Part shown: one piece after another, positions 1 to 10,644 of the stretch
Numbering within the stretch: the first letter of the stretch is position 1
Layout: each line of letters starts with the position of its first letter
DNA from: Flaccisagitta enflata
Taxonomy: Eukaryota > Chaetognatha > Sagittoidea > Aphragmophora
Length of the DNA: 64,000 bases
Assembly (NCBI GenBank): GCA_965153355.1
Contig: OZ231128.1
Coordinates: 3,968,001 to 4,032,000 of the forward strand
Direction: 5' to 3'
The notes under the pieces: model-generated
Database searches by the model: none
Seen by the model: only the letters and a program-made list of their open reading frames with translations
Told to the model about the DNA's origin: nothing
Made by a program: the position numbers and the translations under genes

Positions 1-296
1 GAAGTGAAAAAAATTACCAGTTTGAAGGTCAAAACGCACTTTTTTGCCTTGATCAGTTACTTATGACATTTATCTACCAATTGGACTTCTTTGCACCACC
101 CTGCAAGGAAAAGGGTTGTCATTTTGTATGACCGACAATGCTCTTATCTATCGTTTGAAACCGCCTCTGCGCTGATGGCTATAAACAGCAGTCAGCACGG
201 TCCTCCCCCTTCGTAGCTTAATCACATTTTGTAACCATTGTCACTTTTTTGGGGAAATAAACTGTTTGAAATTGAAAAATTGAAATTGAATGTTGG
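1..296 (+). repeat. Truncated satellite monomer and its 3' tail
   Basis: Positions 1-188 correspond to the middle of the ~980 bp satellite monomer. The sequence then leaves the monomer consensus after CAGCAGTC and enters a unique tail with an AATAAA at about 255-260 followed by a short TTGAAA/TTGAAATTGAA-rich tract (to ~290). The same end is found at 32,440-32,731. This implies that another array of the same satellite lies left of the window. Confidence 0.85.
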
Positions 297-882
297 AGGT
301 TAAGGTCAAGGTGGGGGCGAGGTGGGGGGGTGGGGGTGGCCGGGGGCTGCTTTCGTGATAAATGATAATATGACGAACGTGCGGGACGGAAAATGTGGGT
401 GAACTCTGCTATCTAAGCTTTAAACAAGGTTGAATTCTCTACCGACCGACCAACCGACTGATGGACATGTCCTCACCATAAAGTGTTGTGGCGTGCCTGA
501 TCTGAACATGGAGGTAAAACAGCGGCCAAGCTTACTGGGAGATTGACAGCCTGACAGACATCAAATAAGGCAAATGAATGCAGGACGAAAGAGCGAAAGC
601 AAATATAGAGATGAAAGAATCGAGGTCAGACTGATGTGAGTGATGGTCGGAGGAAAGAAGAACTCATACAAATAGGCATAAAGCAAGGACGGGTTGAAGA
701 GGGTGAGGAAGAGAGGGAGAGGACTAATAAGTATCACAAATACTTGCCTTAGTTCCACAGTTTTAAACATCCACATTTCCTAGTATCATGACCAGGACAC
801 TCAGGTCGCCCTAGGGCAATATGTGGTCAGCGATACCCGTTGCCCTGCTTTCCATGGTTGTAAATCGGAATGAGAGGAAGCA

Positions 883-1303
883 GGGCAGCGGCCCCTAAAA
901 GGGACGAAGTCCTGTAGAACACAGGGGGACTTTCCTTCGTCCGTCCGTTTGTCAGTCCCCCCAAGCCCTCTCAGGCCAGAAATCTGCCCTCCCAGGCCTG
1001 AAATCTGCCCTCTCAGGCCTAAAATCTGCCTTCTCAGGCCTTGAATCCGAGAGGGCAGATTTAAGCCCTGAGAGGGCAGGTTTCAGGCCTCAGAGGGCAG
1101 ATTTAAGGCCTGAGAGAGCAGATTCAAGGCCTGAGAGAGCAGATTCAAGGCCTGAGAGGGCAGATTTCAGGTCTGAGAGGGCAGATTTCAGGCCTGCGAG
1201 CGCCTGGGGGGACTAATGAACGACAGACAAACAGACAGACGGACGGACGAACGAAAGTCCCCCTGTGTTCTACAGGATTTTGTTCCCTTTGGGGCCACTG
1301 CCC
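883..1303. mobile_element. Family B inverted-repeat element (copy A)
   Basis: The two ends are long imperfect inverted repeats. They begin GGGCAGCGGCCCC and run through an ACACAGGGGGAC-type block and a CGTCCGTCCG-type tract; the right end reads the reverse and finishes at GGGGCCACTGCCC. The interior is a series of ~20 bp units related to AGGCCTGAAATCTGCCCTC, in both orientations. A conserved motif, GGTCAGCGATACCCGTTGCC, lies just outside the left end at 822. No coding capacity. Probably a non-autonomous, MITE- or foldback-like element. Related copies are at 33,321, 56,127, 56,536 and 63,435. Confidence 0.6.
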
Positions 1304-1484
1304 AAAAAGCGATGACGCTTTATTTTGGTGGAAAGACATTCATCAAATATTACCTCAAGTTAACAAACTATTATCATTTCAGTTAACGTGCGCTTAAAAA
1401 TGATGATTAAATGTTGAATTTTTTTGCATCATTATTGATGTTCTTCTGAATTTATTGTAAAAAATGTCTTTCTAGTCCCGCGAC

Positions 1485-1559
1485 GTACCATGTCGGTCTG
1501 TCAGTCGGTCGGTCAGTCGGTCAGTCGGTCCGTCGGTCTGTCCGTCCGTCCATTAGTCG
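1485..1559. repeat. GTCGGTC/CAGTCGG tetranucleotide-like tract
   Basis: Degenerate four-base repeat of GGTC/GTCC/AGTC type beginning beside CTAGTCCCGCGACGTA. This is the layout seen at ends of the palindrome-ended family A elements elsewhere in the window, with a poorer hairpin. The same tract occurs at about 33,924-33,992. Confidence 0.5.
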
Positions 1560-1668
1560 GTAACCGTAACAAAATGCGAGTGTTTTTCTATTCACTATTC
1601 CGCTCCTGCCTAGTGGGTACTGCCCAAAATCAGCGATGTATGGCAAGGGACTTCAGGGACATCACGTG

Positions 1669-1850
<182 letters not shown>

Positions 1851-1935
1851 GACAAACAGATAAGCACAACAGACAATGAGGCAATGGCTTGATTGATATG
1901 TGTTGATAATTTGTATGCTATGCCCTAACCTGCTA

Positions 1936-2455
1936 CTATCTTGCTAATATGTATATCGACAAGCATAATGGTACATAACTACCAAAGAAATAATGCAAAC
2001 CTAGGAAAATCGGTGACATCTGGAAACTTCATCGAATTTCCAATCGAATGGCGCAAACCGCATTGTTCTAAGTTTATTCGTTTAGAAATGACAAGCAAAA
2101 CAAAGTTACTACTCAAAGTGGAAAATGGCGAAAAAATTGCATTTTAGAATTTTGGAAATTGTGGAAGACACCAATTGAGGGAGAGTGCTGCTCTGGCGCA
2201 CCGCGTACCGGACAACGAAGCATTCTTTATCAGTTTATGATGTCAAGTTGTTTCCAGGTTGGCCTGGAAACAGTCCAGACCTCAAAGTGATGAATTTTCG
2301 TGAATTGATATCAAGAAGCAGCCAAATTATGAATGCGCCATGTCAAAGGCCAAGCTGAAAAGTATCGCTCTCTAGATGTGGGAGAACACCACATCATCAT
2401 ATCTTCAATTGCTTTGCAAAAGCATACCTTGTCGATATACTTTTTAGCAAGATAG
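1936..2455 (+). mobile_element. Deleted Tc1/mariner-type element (520 bp, 28 bp TIRs), copy A
   Basis: The left end CTATCTTGCTAATATG (1,936 on) and the right end (2,428-2,455) are 28 bp inverted repeats with only about two mismatches. Each end is flanked by TA (1,934-1,935 and 2,456-2,457), the target-site duplication typical of the Tc1/mariner superfamily. Inside, at about 2,260-2,310, the plus strand reads WPGNSPDLKV, which matches the third-Asp region of mariner transposases (family pattern WP..SPDL.P). The rest of the transposase is deleted or degenerate, and a 68-codon open frame at 1,941-2,147 is not recognisable. It is a dead or non-autonomous derivative. Confidence 0.85.
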
Positions 2456-2633
2456 TACACAGGTTTTTAGATACTTTTTTTGCACAATAAACTAAACTGT
2501 ATGAATTGATCTAAAACCATATCTTTTTGATAAAGAAATAACCGTCCAGTAAGTTCCTCTATCTAGATGAGAATTACATTACTTTTATTTGTTACTTTTT
2601 ATGTAGTGGCTTTTTAAACAAGGTCAACAAACC

Positions 2634-3500
2634 TTAGTCGCGTGGTAATAAAGGTAATAAAGGTAATTAAGGTAATAAAGGTTATAAAGGTAATGAAGGT
2701 GAAATAAGGCTTTCTTAATTACCTTTAAGTACCCTAAATTATCCTGGAGGATGTTCACAAGGACACCTTAAGTACCTTCTTCAAGCACCTTCTTACTATA
2801 GAAAATCGTGCTTGAGAAGGTACTTAAGGCGTCCATGTAAATATCCTCCTGTATTACTCTTTAAGTACCTTAAGTACCTAGAGAACTCTAATGTACCCTA
2901 AGTACCCTTAAATACCTTTACTACCCTAATGTATCCATTAGTACGTAAAGTACTCTGAAGTACCTTATACTACCCTAAAAGTACTCTTAAATACCTTTAA
3001 ATACCAAAAGCACCCTAAAGTAACCTTAAGTACCCTAAAGTATCTAAATTACTCTGAAGTACTCTTAAGTACCCTGAAGTACCCTTAAGTACCTAATGTA
3101 CCCTAAAGTACCCTTAAGTATCTAATGTTCCTTAAAGTACCCTAAAATACCCTTAAGTATCCTAAAGTACCTTTGAAATAACGATTTAAGCTATATATCA
3201 AAAAGTACCCTAGAGTACCTAAAGTACCCTAAGTACCCCAAACCACCCTTAAGTACCTAATGTACCCTAAAGTACCTAGAGTACTCTTAAGTACCCTGAA
3301 GTACCTAAAGTACCCTTAAGTATCTAATGTACCTTAAAGTACACTGAAGAATCTTTAAGTAACCAGAAGTACCCTTAAGTATCTTTAAAATGAAGAATTA
3401 CGCTATATTTCAAAAATGTGACGGACAGACCGACAGACCGACCGACAGACCGACCGACCGACCGACATAGCGGCTTCTAGAGTCGCGTTCACGCGACTAA
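2634..3500. mobile_element. Family A element filled with AAGTACCCT repeats (copy A)
   Basis: The left end reads TTAGTCGCG. The right end is a (GACC)n-type tract (3,421-3,468) followed by a hairpin, AGTCGCGTTCACGCGACT (3,481-3,498), and TAAAAA. Between them lie (GGTAATAAA)n units (2,640-2,700) and some 60 degenerate 9-11 bp repeats of the form AAGTACCCTTA/AAAGTACCCTA. A ~30 bp inverted pair, AAGCACCTTCTTACTATAG versus GTGCTTGAGAAGGTACTTAA, sits near 2,780-2,830. Non-coding. I infer a non-autonomous element whose interior expanded as a minisatellite. Confidence 0.55.
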
Positions 3501-4088
3501 AAAGCGTAGGAATGATAGAAAATCAGTTGAAATGCTGTCGTGCATAGATTTGCCGTCGTGCTCGGAATTGGCTGCGAAGTTCTTAGGCTCCAAGCTGCCA
3601 TACATCGCTGGCCGCACTGCCCATCCAACCGCGACTGGGGGGTGGCGTGTATACGACCTTGTTAGTAGGGAACGCTCAAAAACAAACAGCACGTAGAGAT
3701 GAATGCTCTACATACTGGCCATCTTTGACTACCCGGTAAAATCTACTGCGAAACTTTTTCTACGCGTGTAAGATTTCCATGGAAATGTGCTATTAAAACA
3801 TCCCTGTCTTGTTGAAACTTTAAAGTGATCAATAATTGGTGATGTTTCACCAGCCCCCACTTTTTTTTTACTCTGTTCATGTAAATTTTCCATTTTGGTT
3901 GTGGACACGCAACACTTTAAGAAGCTGGGTCTGTAAGCGTGAGTTGAAAAGTGAAAAAACAAGCATTTTAGATGCTTGTGTGAGTGGGGGTGGGCGAGAT
4001 GATGATGGAGCGGGGGGGGGGGTTAGATGTACCAGCCCACCCCCCCTTAACGGTATTGTGAGTTTGTGACCCCGCGTTACATGTTCTT

Positions 4089-4276
4089 TAATCGCGTGCA
4101 CGCGACTCTATAACCCGCTATGTCCGTGGGTCGGTCCGTCGGTCCGCGTTAGCTTTTTCGCTTTTACAGGCAGTTTTTGCGTTACTGCTCCTGACCGTAC
4201 ACTTAGGTAAGCTTTTTTCATCACTGCCCTTGCCCACCCGCACGCGACTTCGGTAGCCGTGTATCCGGCCTTGTTC
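4089..4276 (+). mobile_element. Family A short interspersed element (copy A)
   Basis: Starts with the palindrome TCGCGTGCACGCGA (4,092-4,105), then CTCTATAACCCGCTATGTCC, a GGTCGGTCCGTCGGTCC tract, about 60 bp containing TTACTGCTCCTG, and ends with a conserved block CACCCGCACGCGACTTCGG followed by GTATCCGGCCTTGTTC. The same order recurs at 51,507-51,688 and, inverted, at 46,231-46,377. No reading frame of note. Confidence 0.65.
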
Positions 4277-4407
4277 TATTCTTTTTAGCGTTCCATTCCC
4301 CGATAGGTTCGATGCCTCTTCTTGATAAATGGGCTCTTGAGTTTTTAGCGGAAAAAATTGTTTTGGGTGGAAACATTAACCCGTGATGAGTTCAACCGAA
4401 ACGCTTT

Positions 4408-4535
4408 TGTTTTTTGTTTTTTGTTTTTGGTTTTTGGTTTTTGGTTTTTGGTTTTTGGTTTTTGGTTTTTGGTTTTTGGTTTTTGGTTTTTGGTTTTTGG
4501 TTTTTGGTTTTTTGTTTTTGTTTTTTGTTGTTGCC
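4408..4535. repeat. (TTTTTGG)n heptanucleotide tract
   Basis: About 14 copies of a seven-base GGTTTTT unit with irregular (TTTTTTG) ends. The copy at 36,842-36,945 is two units shorter. Confidence 0.95.
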
Positions 4536-4662
4536 ATGGTTCAAGTTGTTGTTGTTGTTTTCTCTTAGCTGGTGGTGGTGACTATGTTTTTTGTTGTTTC
4601 TACAATGAAATCATCACTAATGGAAAAAACAATGACACAACAATAGAAAAAGCCATCTTATA

Positions 4663-5290
4663 GTGCATCAAACAACAAAAACAACAATAACGACACAAAT
4701 TCAAAGAAACATCCCTCAGTGCAGTGCCGGCAGCATGAACATTTCTACCAAACTTCCTACAAGGAATTTTTACCTTGAAACCATCGGGCAATTCAACATT
4801 AACGGCCTGTTTCTTTCAGGCCGTTGCCGGTATCTCTCTGTCGCTGTCTTCTTTCTTTTACAGATGGATTCAATTGCGATTAAGCTGGGCAGTGCTGAAG
4901 ACATCAGGAACAGCAACAGCCACAACAAGGACATCAACAACAACCACAACAACAACAGCGGCAACAACAACCACATCAACAACAACAATAACAACAACAA
5001 CAAACAGCAGCATCAACAATCACAGATCAATGACAGTGTCAACGACTGCGTCAATGATGGCGACAGCTGCGGCGACAGCTGCGGCGACAGCTGCGGCGAC
5101 AGCTATGGGGACCGCGGTGGCGACAATTACGGCGAAACATATGGAAACAGCAACGGCGATAGCAGCGGCGACACCAAAAACACCGATGATATTGGAACTA
5201 TATCAATAATGACAATGACAATGACAACAACAGCAACAAAATAGGCGATATCAGCAACAACGACAATGACAACAACAATGACAACATCAT
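4663..5290 (+). repeat. CAA/ACAACA-rich and GGCGACAGCTGC low-complexity region
   Basis: A 193-codon plus-strand frame (4,663-5,244) reads Asn/Gln-rich, then Gly-Asp-Ser-Cys repeats from the 12 bp unit GGCGACAGCTGC (three copies here, four in copy B). In copy B (37,083-37,675) a 4 bp difference around CAATTGCGA (copy A has ATTAAGC inserted context at ~4,880) shifts the frame so that the two copies cannot encode the same protein. That argues strongly against a gene. A perfect hairpin, AACGGCCTG...CAGGCCGTT, lies at 4,801-4,825. Confidence 0.75.
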
Positions 5291-5447
5291 ATTATTGGAA
5301 TTGTTTTGGGACTATTAGGATCTAAAAACAAACTAAAATCTATCAACTTGTGAATACGTGAAGAAATCAAACACTATCTTACGTTTAAGGTTTTTGTACT
5401 AATAGCAACCATTTGTTTGGACCCCTTAGGGGTCTGTGTTGGTTGCT

Positions 5448-5478
5448 ATATATTATATTATATTATATTATATTATAA
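5448..5478. repeat. (TATAT)n tract
   Basis: Short pentanucleotide ATATT repeat. Same sequence at about 37,871-37,903. Confidence 0.9.
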
Positions 5479-6012
5479 TGCTTTTGTTTCTGTGTACTGT
5501 GGCATTCGTTTCTAAAGGATTCACCAGGAAGTTGATGACACAGCTTCCTTGCGCGGTCGATGCACCTCGCCCCCCCCCCTTCCCCCCCCCCCCGTGTCTC
5601 TTCGTCAGGTCGATGCCCATCCCCCCCCCTCACCAACTGCCTCTCCATCAGGTTAATACTGTGTTTGGCTTCACTGTGTTTGGCTTCGAACCTCGTAATT
5701 AGTGAGGAAGCGCATCGGGTGTTTGGTCACAATGCCCATTTTGAAACCTCACCACTTTGAACTTCTCGACCTAACAATTATCTTCACTTCCATCCGTCAC
5801 TTGCTCCTCTCTTCCCTCTCCTCCCTCTCTTCCCTCTATTCCCCTCCAACACCCTCCCACACCGCACAATGATCGTTATCTGGTCTGCTTGCATTTTGGG
5901 GGATTAAAATGTTTCTGTGCTGGCTCGATTATTACGCGCATGCGACCCCATTTTTTTTGGGTCGCATGTACATGACCTACGCTCTCTCCCACACGCGATC
6001 CCTTGCTTCATT

Positions 6013-6068
6013 TCTTTTTCCATAATGCTTGCCCCCGTTATCTCAAGTCAAGACGGGATCTACTGTAA
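6013..6068. mobile_element. Solo terminus of the fold-back element family
   Basis: ATAATGCTTGCCCCCGTTATC followed by TCAAGTCAAGACGGGATCTA matches the right terminus of the fold-back element (9,748-9,789) with few changes. The rest of that element is absent. It is a fragment or an old deleted insertion. The copy B equivalent is at about 38,441-38,496. Confidence 0.6.
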
Positions 6069-6148
6069 CTTTTCAGCGCACAGCGCACTACGCGTTTCAT
6101 GCTATTGTGGTGTTTTCCGCCTGATATATATGTAACTTATCATCAAAT

Positions 6149-6240
6149 TTGGTGTCTTGTGTCTTGTGTCTTGTATCTTGTGTCTTGTGTCTTGTGTCTT
6201 GTGTCTTGTGTCTTGTATCTTGTTACTTGTTTCTTGTACC
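6149..6240. repeat. (GTGTCTT)n heptanucleotide tract
   Basis: About 12 units of CTTGTGT/CTTGTAT. Copy B is at 38,577-38,668. Confidence 0.95.
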
Positions 6241-6388
6241 TTATATCTCACATCCAAAACTGGCTCAGTTACTGTTAATCAACTTGACAGTAAGCAGTTT
6301 TTCTCTTTTTTTTTTGGCACTCTTGGCTGGTTTAATTTCGATATTCAATACTTCAATATTCATCATTCATTTTTAGGCGTGGTACACT

Positions 6389-6795
6389 GTATTTAAAACT
6401 TACTTAGTAACCCCCTCCATTAACCCCCGCCCCCACCTCTCCCCAAGTCCACGTTTCTTCATCTCCAAGGTCCTTGTTTCTCAACGCTGTGTTTAAAACA
6501 TACTTAGTAACCCCCTCCTTTAACCCCCGCCCCCCACCCACATCCCAAGTCCACGTTTCTTCATCTCCAAGGTCCTTGTCTCTCAAAGCTGTGTTTAAAT
6601 TTAGTAACCCCCTCCCTCAACCTCCTCTCCCCCCCCTCACATCCCAAGTCCATATTTCTTCTTCTCCAAGCTCCTCGTCTCTCCAGGCTGTGTTTAAACT
6701 CAGTAACCCCCTCCCTTAACCTCCCCTCACCCCCCCCCTCTGCCCCCTCCCCCCAAACCGTCCCAAGTCCACGTTTCTTCAACTTCAAGGTCCTT
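6389..6795. repeat. Four ~101 bp tandem repeats, C-rich
   Basis: Each unit contains TTAGTAACCCCCTCC, a C-rich stretch, CCCAAGTCCACGTTTCTTC and AAGGTCCTTGTCTCTC...GCTGTGTTTAAA. Unit starts fall near 6,389, 6,490, 6,590 and 6,690. Units differ by substitutions, so this is an older minisatellite. Copy B is at 38,817-39,223. Confidence 0.85.
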
Positions 6796-6961
6796 TTTCT
6801 CTCGACGTCCTCCAGAGGCCGCAGTTTGGACTTGGGCCGCCCAAACGCGACAAAGGTCAGTCCCAAATGTACTCCATTCAAGTACAACACAATCACACAA
6901 CCAGAAGGCCCCATGATTGATAGATAGCATGGCTGAACAGTCCAGAGTAAGACAGTGTTAT

Positions 6962-7748
<787 letters not shown>

Positions 7749-7800
7749 GATAGATATACGACTCGGCTACTAAAGCTGTGTTGATCAATTGCGGTGGAAT

Positions 7801-8235
7801 TGAGAGAGGGAAGGGAGGGAGGGGAGGGAGGGGAGGGAGGGGAGGGAGGGCGGGAAGGGAACATGAGAGCAACGTCCTAATATGGCTTGTGGGAAAGTGT
7901 AGGGGGTAGGGGGGGGCATAAGATCCATACCCTTATATGGCTTGTGAGAAAGTGGAGGGGGAGGGGGGGACACAAAATAGCAATGGGAAAGTGTTGGGGG
8001 AAGAGGGGACATAAAAGTCATGTCCTTTTATGGCTTGTGGGAAAGTAGAAGGGGGAGGGGGGTGGACATAAAAGCAATGTCCTTATATGGCTTGTGGGAA
8101 AGTGTAGGGGGGAGGGGGAGGACAAATGAGCAATGTCCTTATAAATGGCTTGTGGGAAAGTGAAGAGGGGGGAGGGGGAGGACATAAGAGCAATGTCCTT
8201 ATATGGCTTTGGGAAAGTGGAGAGGGGGGGAGTAA
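7801..8235. repeat. GGGAGGGGA tract and G-rich ~70-80 bp minisatellite
   Basis: 7,805-7,860 is (GGGAGGGGA)n. 7,868-8,235 holds six to seven units built from ATGTCCTTATATGGCTTGTG, GGAAAGTG and a G-run of 5-8. The plus strand has many closely spaced G runs, so G-quadruplex formation is plausible (inference). Copy B is at 40,218-40,652. Confidence 0.85.
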
Positions 8236-8501
8236 ACTGGAGGATCAAGTTGAGAATTGGGGTTGAGGAAATTGGAAGCATCGATAGAAAAGGAAGAATT
8301 CCGCGGACGCTGGACAGGTTATTAATTACAGGTATTACAGAGAGATCGTCTTTCATGTAGTCATGCAATTCATACATTTGTATACCAAACTATATAAATC
8401 AAACTCACTCAAAATGATCTTTCCATTCTTACATCCTTCGCCCGTACTTGCATTGGGTGGGCGTCAAACTTCCCCCTCTTTGGCTCCGTTTTGGCTGGAT
8501 T

Positions 8502-8511
8502 TCTCTCTCTC

Positions 8512-8548
<37 letters not shown>

Positions 8549-8550
8549 AT
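8502..8550. repeat. (CT)n tract
   Basis: Short CT repeat (about 45 bp) with two CTAT interruptions. In copy B (40,917-41,011) it is an uninterrupted ~95 bp. Confidence 0.95.
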
Positions 8551-8626
8551 TTCCTTTCCTCTCCTTTCCTCTCTCTTTTCTCGAAAAAATCTTATATGGA
8601 TTTCCTTATAGATTCATTCTATGCTG

Positions 8627-8755
8627 TGATTGGCCGGTGGAATGGAAACGATTCCATCCGCTGATTGGTCGAACACGACGGTTCTCTCCACGTGTCGCGT
8701 GACGTGATTGGTGGAGACGGAGAGCCGATGGACTGCACGTCAGGCCAATGTTGTG
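8627..8755. promoter_or_regulatory. CCAAT-box cluster with E-box and TGACGT (copy A)
   Basis: Four CCAAT boxes lie within 121 bp: ATTGG at 8,629, 8,664 and 8,707, and CCAAT at 8,745. A CACGTG E-box is at 8,689-8,694 and TGACGT at 8,700-8,705. Spaced multiple CCAAT boxes are the usual NF-Y-bound promoter layout in animals. No gene is recognisable on either side, so this may be an orphan promoter, the promoter of an unrecognised RNA, or coincidence. It is conserved in copy B. Confidence 0.4.
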
Positions 8756-9218
8756 TGTTTCCTGATTGTATTTTTTTTGCAATGCGCGCGCGAGAGTCCT
8801 CTCAATGATATTGTGTCAAATTGTCGTCTATGAACATCGAAGAGAATGAAAAAAGAAACAATTTAAAAACAAAATTACAATGTTCAAAAAACAATGATTC
8901 CATTTGCTTTTGAAAATTCTAAGATCAAGATGAAATTTTGGCTTTGGGAGCGAGTCCAAGAGACGGGTATGAATAACCGATTAACATCGATCAAGCATTA
9001 AGCATTAAGCAATCAAAATACCAATATCATCCAATATGAATCAATGGAAACAAACGAAAAAATTTCTTTCTTCACGCACCTGAACTTTTTGTTTCGAATG
9101 TTTCTTAATATGAACTCATTTCTACATCCGGAGGAATTTTGGGCATCAACTCGTTGGTGAGTGAAATTGCACCCACAGACGCGACATTTACTTTATGTAA
9201 ATACCCTTTATTTGTGTT

Positions 9219-9789
9219 GATACAATAGATCTCGTCTAGACTTGAGATAATGGGGTCTTGCATTGTCGTAAGACGAATTAAGGCAGGGGAGTGATATTTG
9301 GTTCATAGATTAATCAAAGGATGCTTAATTCCCCATGATAGCTGGTTGCCATGGAAACACATTTCCATGTATTCTCGCTAAAATATCAATATTTTGAGAG
9401 ATTTTTTTAGGGAACATTGCTTAAAATCAAATTTGCTACAACTTTCCCACAGTATGTTCTGTAAGAATGTCGCTCGTTTGGCCGTTGCTAGGGAGCGTAT
9501 CTATGTGTGACAACCCTTAGCAACCGCTAAACGAGCGACATTCTTACAGAACATACTGTGGGAAAGTTGTAGCAAATTCAATTTTAAAAAATGTTCCCTC
9601 AAAAAATTTCTCAAAATATTGATACTTTAGCGAAAATACATAGAAATGTGTTTCCATGGCAACCAGCTATCATGAGCAATAAAGCATCCCTTTATTAGTC
9701 TATATTTCAAATATCACTCCCCTGGCTCTATTTGTTTTTCTACAATGCTTGCCCCCGTTATCTCAAGTCTAGATGAGATCTACTGTATC
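9219..9789. mobile_element. 571 bp fold-back element (copy A)
   Basis: The whole element is an imperfect palindrome. The left arm starts GATACAATAGATCTCG and runs through GGGGAGTGATATTTGG, GATAGCTGGTTGCCATGGAA and CATTCTTAC-type sequence to GTCGCTCGTTTGGCCGTTGC. The right arm is its reverse complement, ending GAGATCTACTGTATC. The arms are about 270 bp and the loop only about 22 bp (near 9,505). No reading frame. Fold-back or MITE type. A solo terminus of the same family is at 6,013-6,068. Confidence 0.8.
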
Positions 9790-9828
9790 TAAATGTGGAT
9801 TCTTTTGTGATTTGGTAATGAAGTTCGC

Positions 9829-10644
9829 ATGGTCACAGATATGGTATCGTCTATGAAACGATTGAAAGGATTGACAGGATTGATACTGACAGAATTGACA
9901 GGATTGGTATGGACAAAATCAACAGGATTGATATTGACAGGATTTGACAAAATTGGTAGGACTCATTTTGAAAGTGTGCCTCTAGGCATAAAGCAAGGAG
10001 GAATCAACTCACCGGATTTCTTTGGCGTCTACTTTGATGATTTGTGTCAACTTCTACGGCAACTGCAGACAGGATGTCACATGTTTGGACTTTTTCTCGC
10101 ATTACTACTTTTTGCGGACGATATATGTCTCATGGCACCGACCAGAGGGGCACTGAACAAACTTATTCAAAAGTGCTACGACTACGACTACTGCACAGAA
10201 CTTGGTCTTTCGTTCAACTCGAAAAAATCAAAAGTCATGGTTTTTTCGAAAGGCAGTGTCCAACATCATTCCTTAGAACCAGTCACTCTCAACGGCGTTG
10301 CGTTAGACTACGCCGATTCCGTTACTTATCTCGGCACTACGATCGTCAATGACAAAGGTTTTTCCTTCTCATGTGAAAATGAACTGACAAAATTCTATCG
10401 AGCGTCAAATTCTATCCTAAAAGCAGTCAACAAACCGAGTGAAGAGATACTGCTGCAGTTATTATATTCCAACTGCATACCTATTCTTACGTATGCTTGT
10501 GCCATAAAGCAATATCCCTCTAAATTGATGCAAAACTGCAATACAGCTGTAAACGATGCTTTGCGCCTGATCTTCGGTTACCATCGGTGGGAGAGTATCA
10601 GAGTTTTGCGCTTAAAAGAGTCGCATATGGTACTAGTGCCATAG
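9829..10644 (+). pseudogene. Non-LTR retrotransposon reverse transcriptase, truncated at both ends (copy A)
   Basis: Fragment of a LINE-type reverse transcriptase, the enzyme that copies element RNA into DNA at the target site. The recognisable domain starts near codon 44. It shows PLGIKQGG..SP (motif 4 region), the catalytic FADD box in LFADDICL (motif 5), GLSFN.KKSK (motif 6) and YLG (motif 7), followed by thumb-like sequence ending GYHRWESIRVLR. The finger region with the first catalytic Asp, the endonuclease and ORF1 are all missing. Codons 1-43 read through a degenerate ~15 bp GGATTGACA repeat and are not RT. At 10,611 the frame runs into satellite DNA and stops after 11 further codons. 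A 6 bp duplication adds an extra Asp-Tyr in the CYDYDYC stretch compared with copy B. Dead copy; clade (CR1, L2 or Jockey-like) not decided. Confidence 0.85.

Noticed and set aside
561-776. 71-codon hydrophobic minus-strand frame, duplicated at 32,999-33,214
   Set aside because: No recognisable domain, no splice or start context. Its preservation follows from the recent duplication.
4290-4320. GGTTCGATGCC resembling a tRNA B box
   Set aside because: No A box at proper spacing and no cloverleaf could be drawn.
4663-5244. 193-codon Asn/Gln- and Gly-Asp-Ser-Cys-rich frame as a gene
   Set aside because: The block copy B carries a frame-shifting 4 bp difference, and the sequence is repeat-derived.
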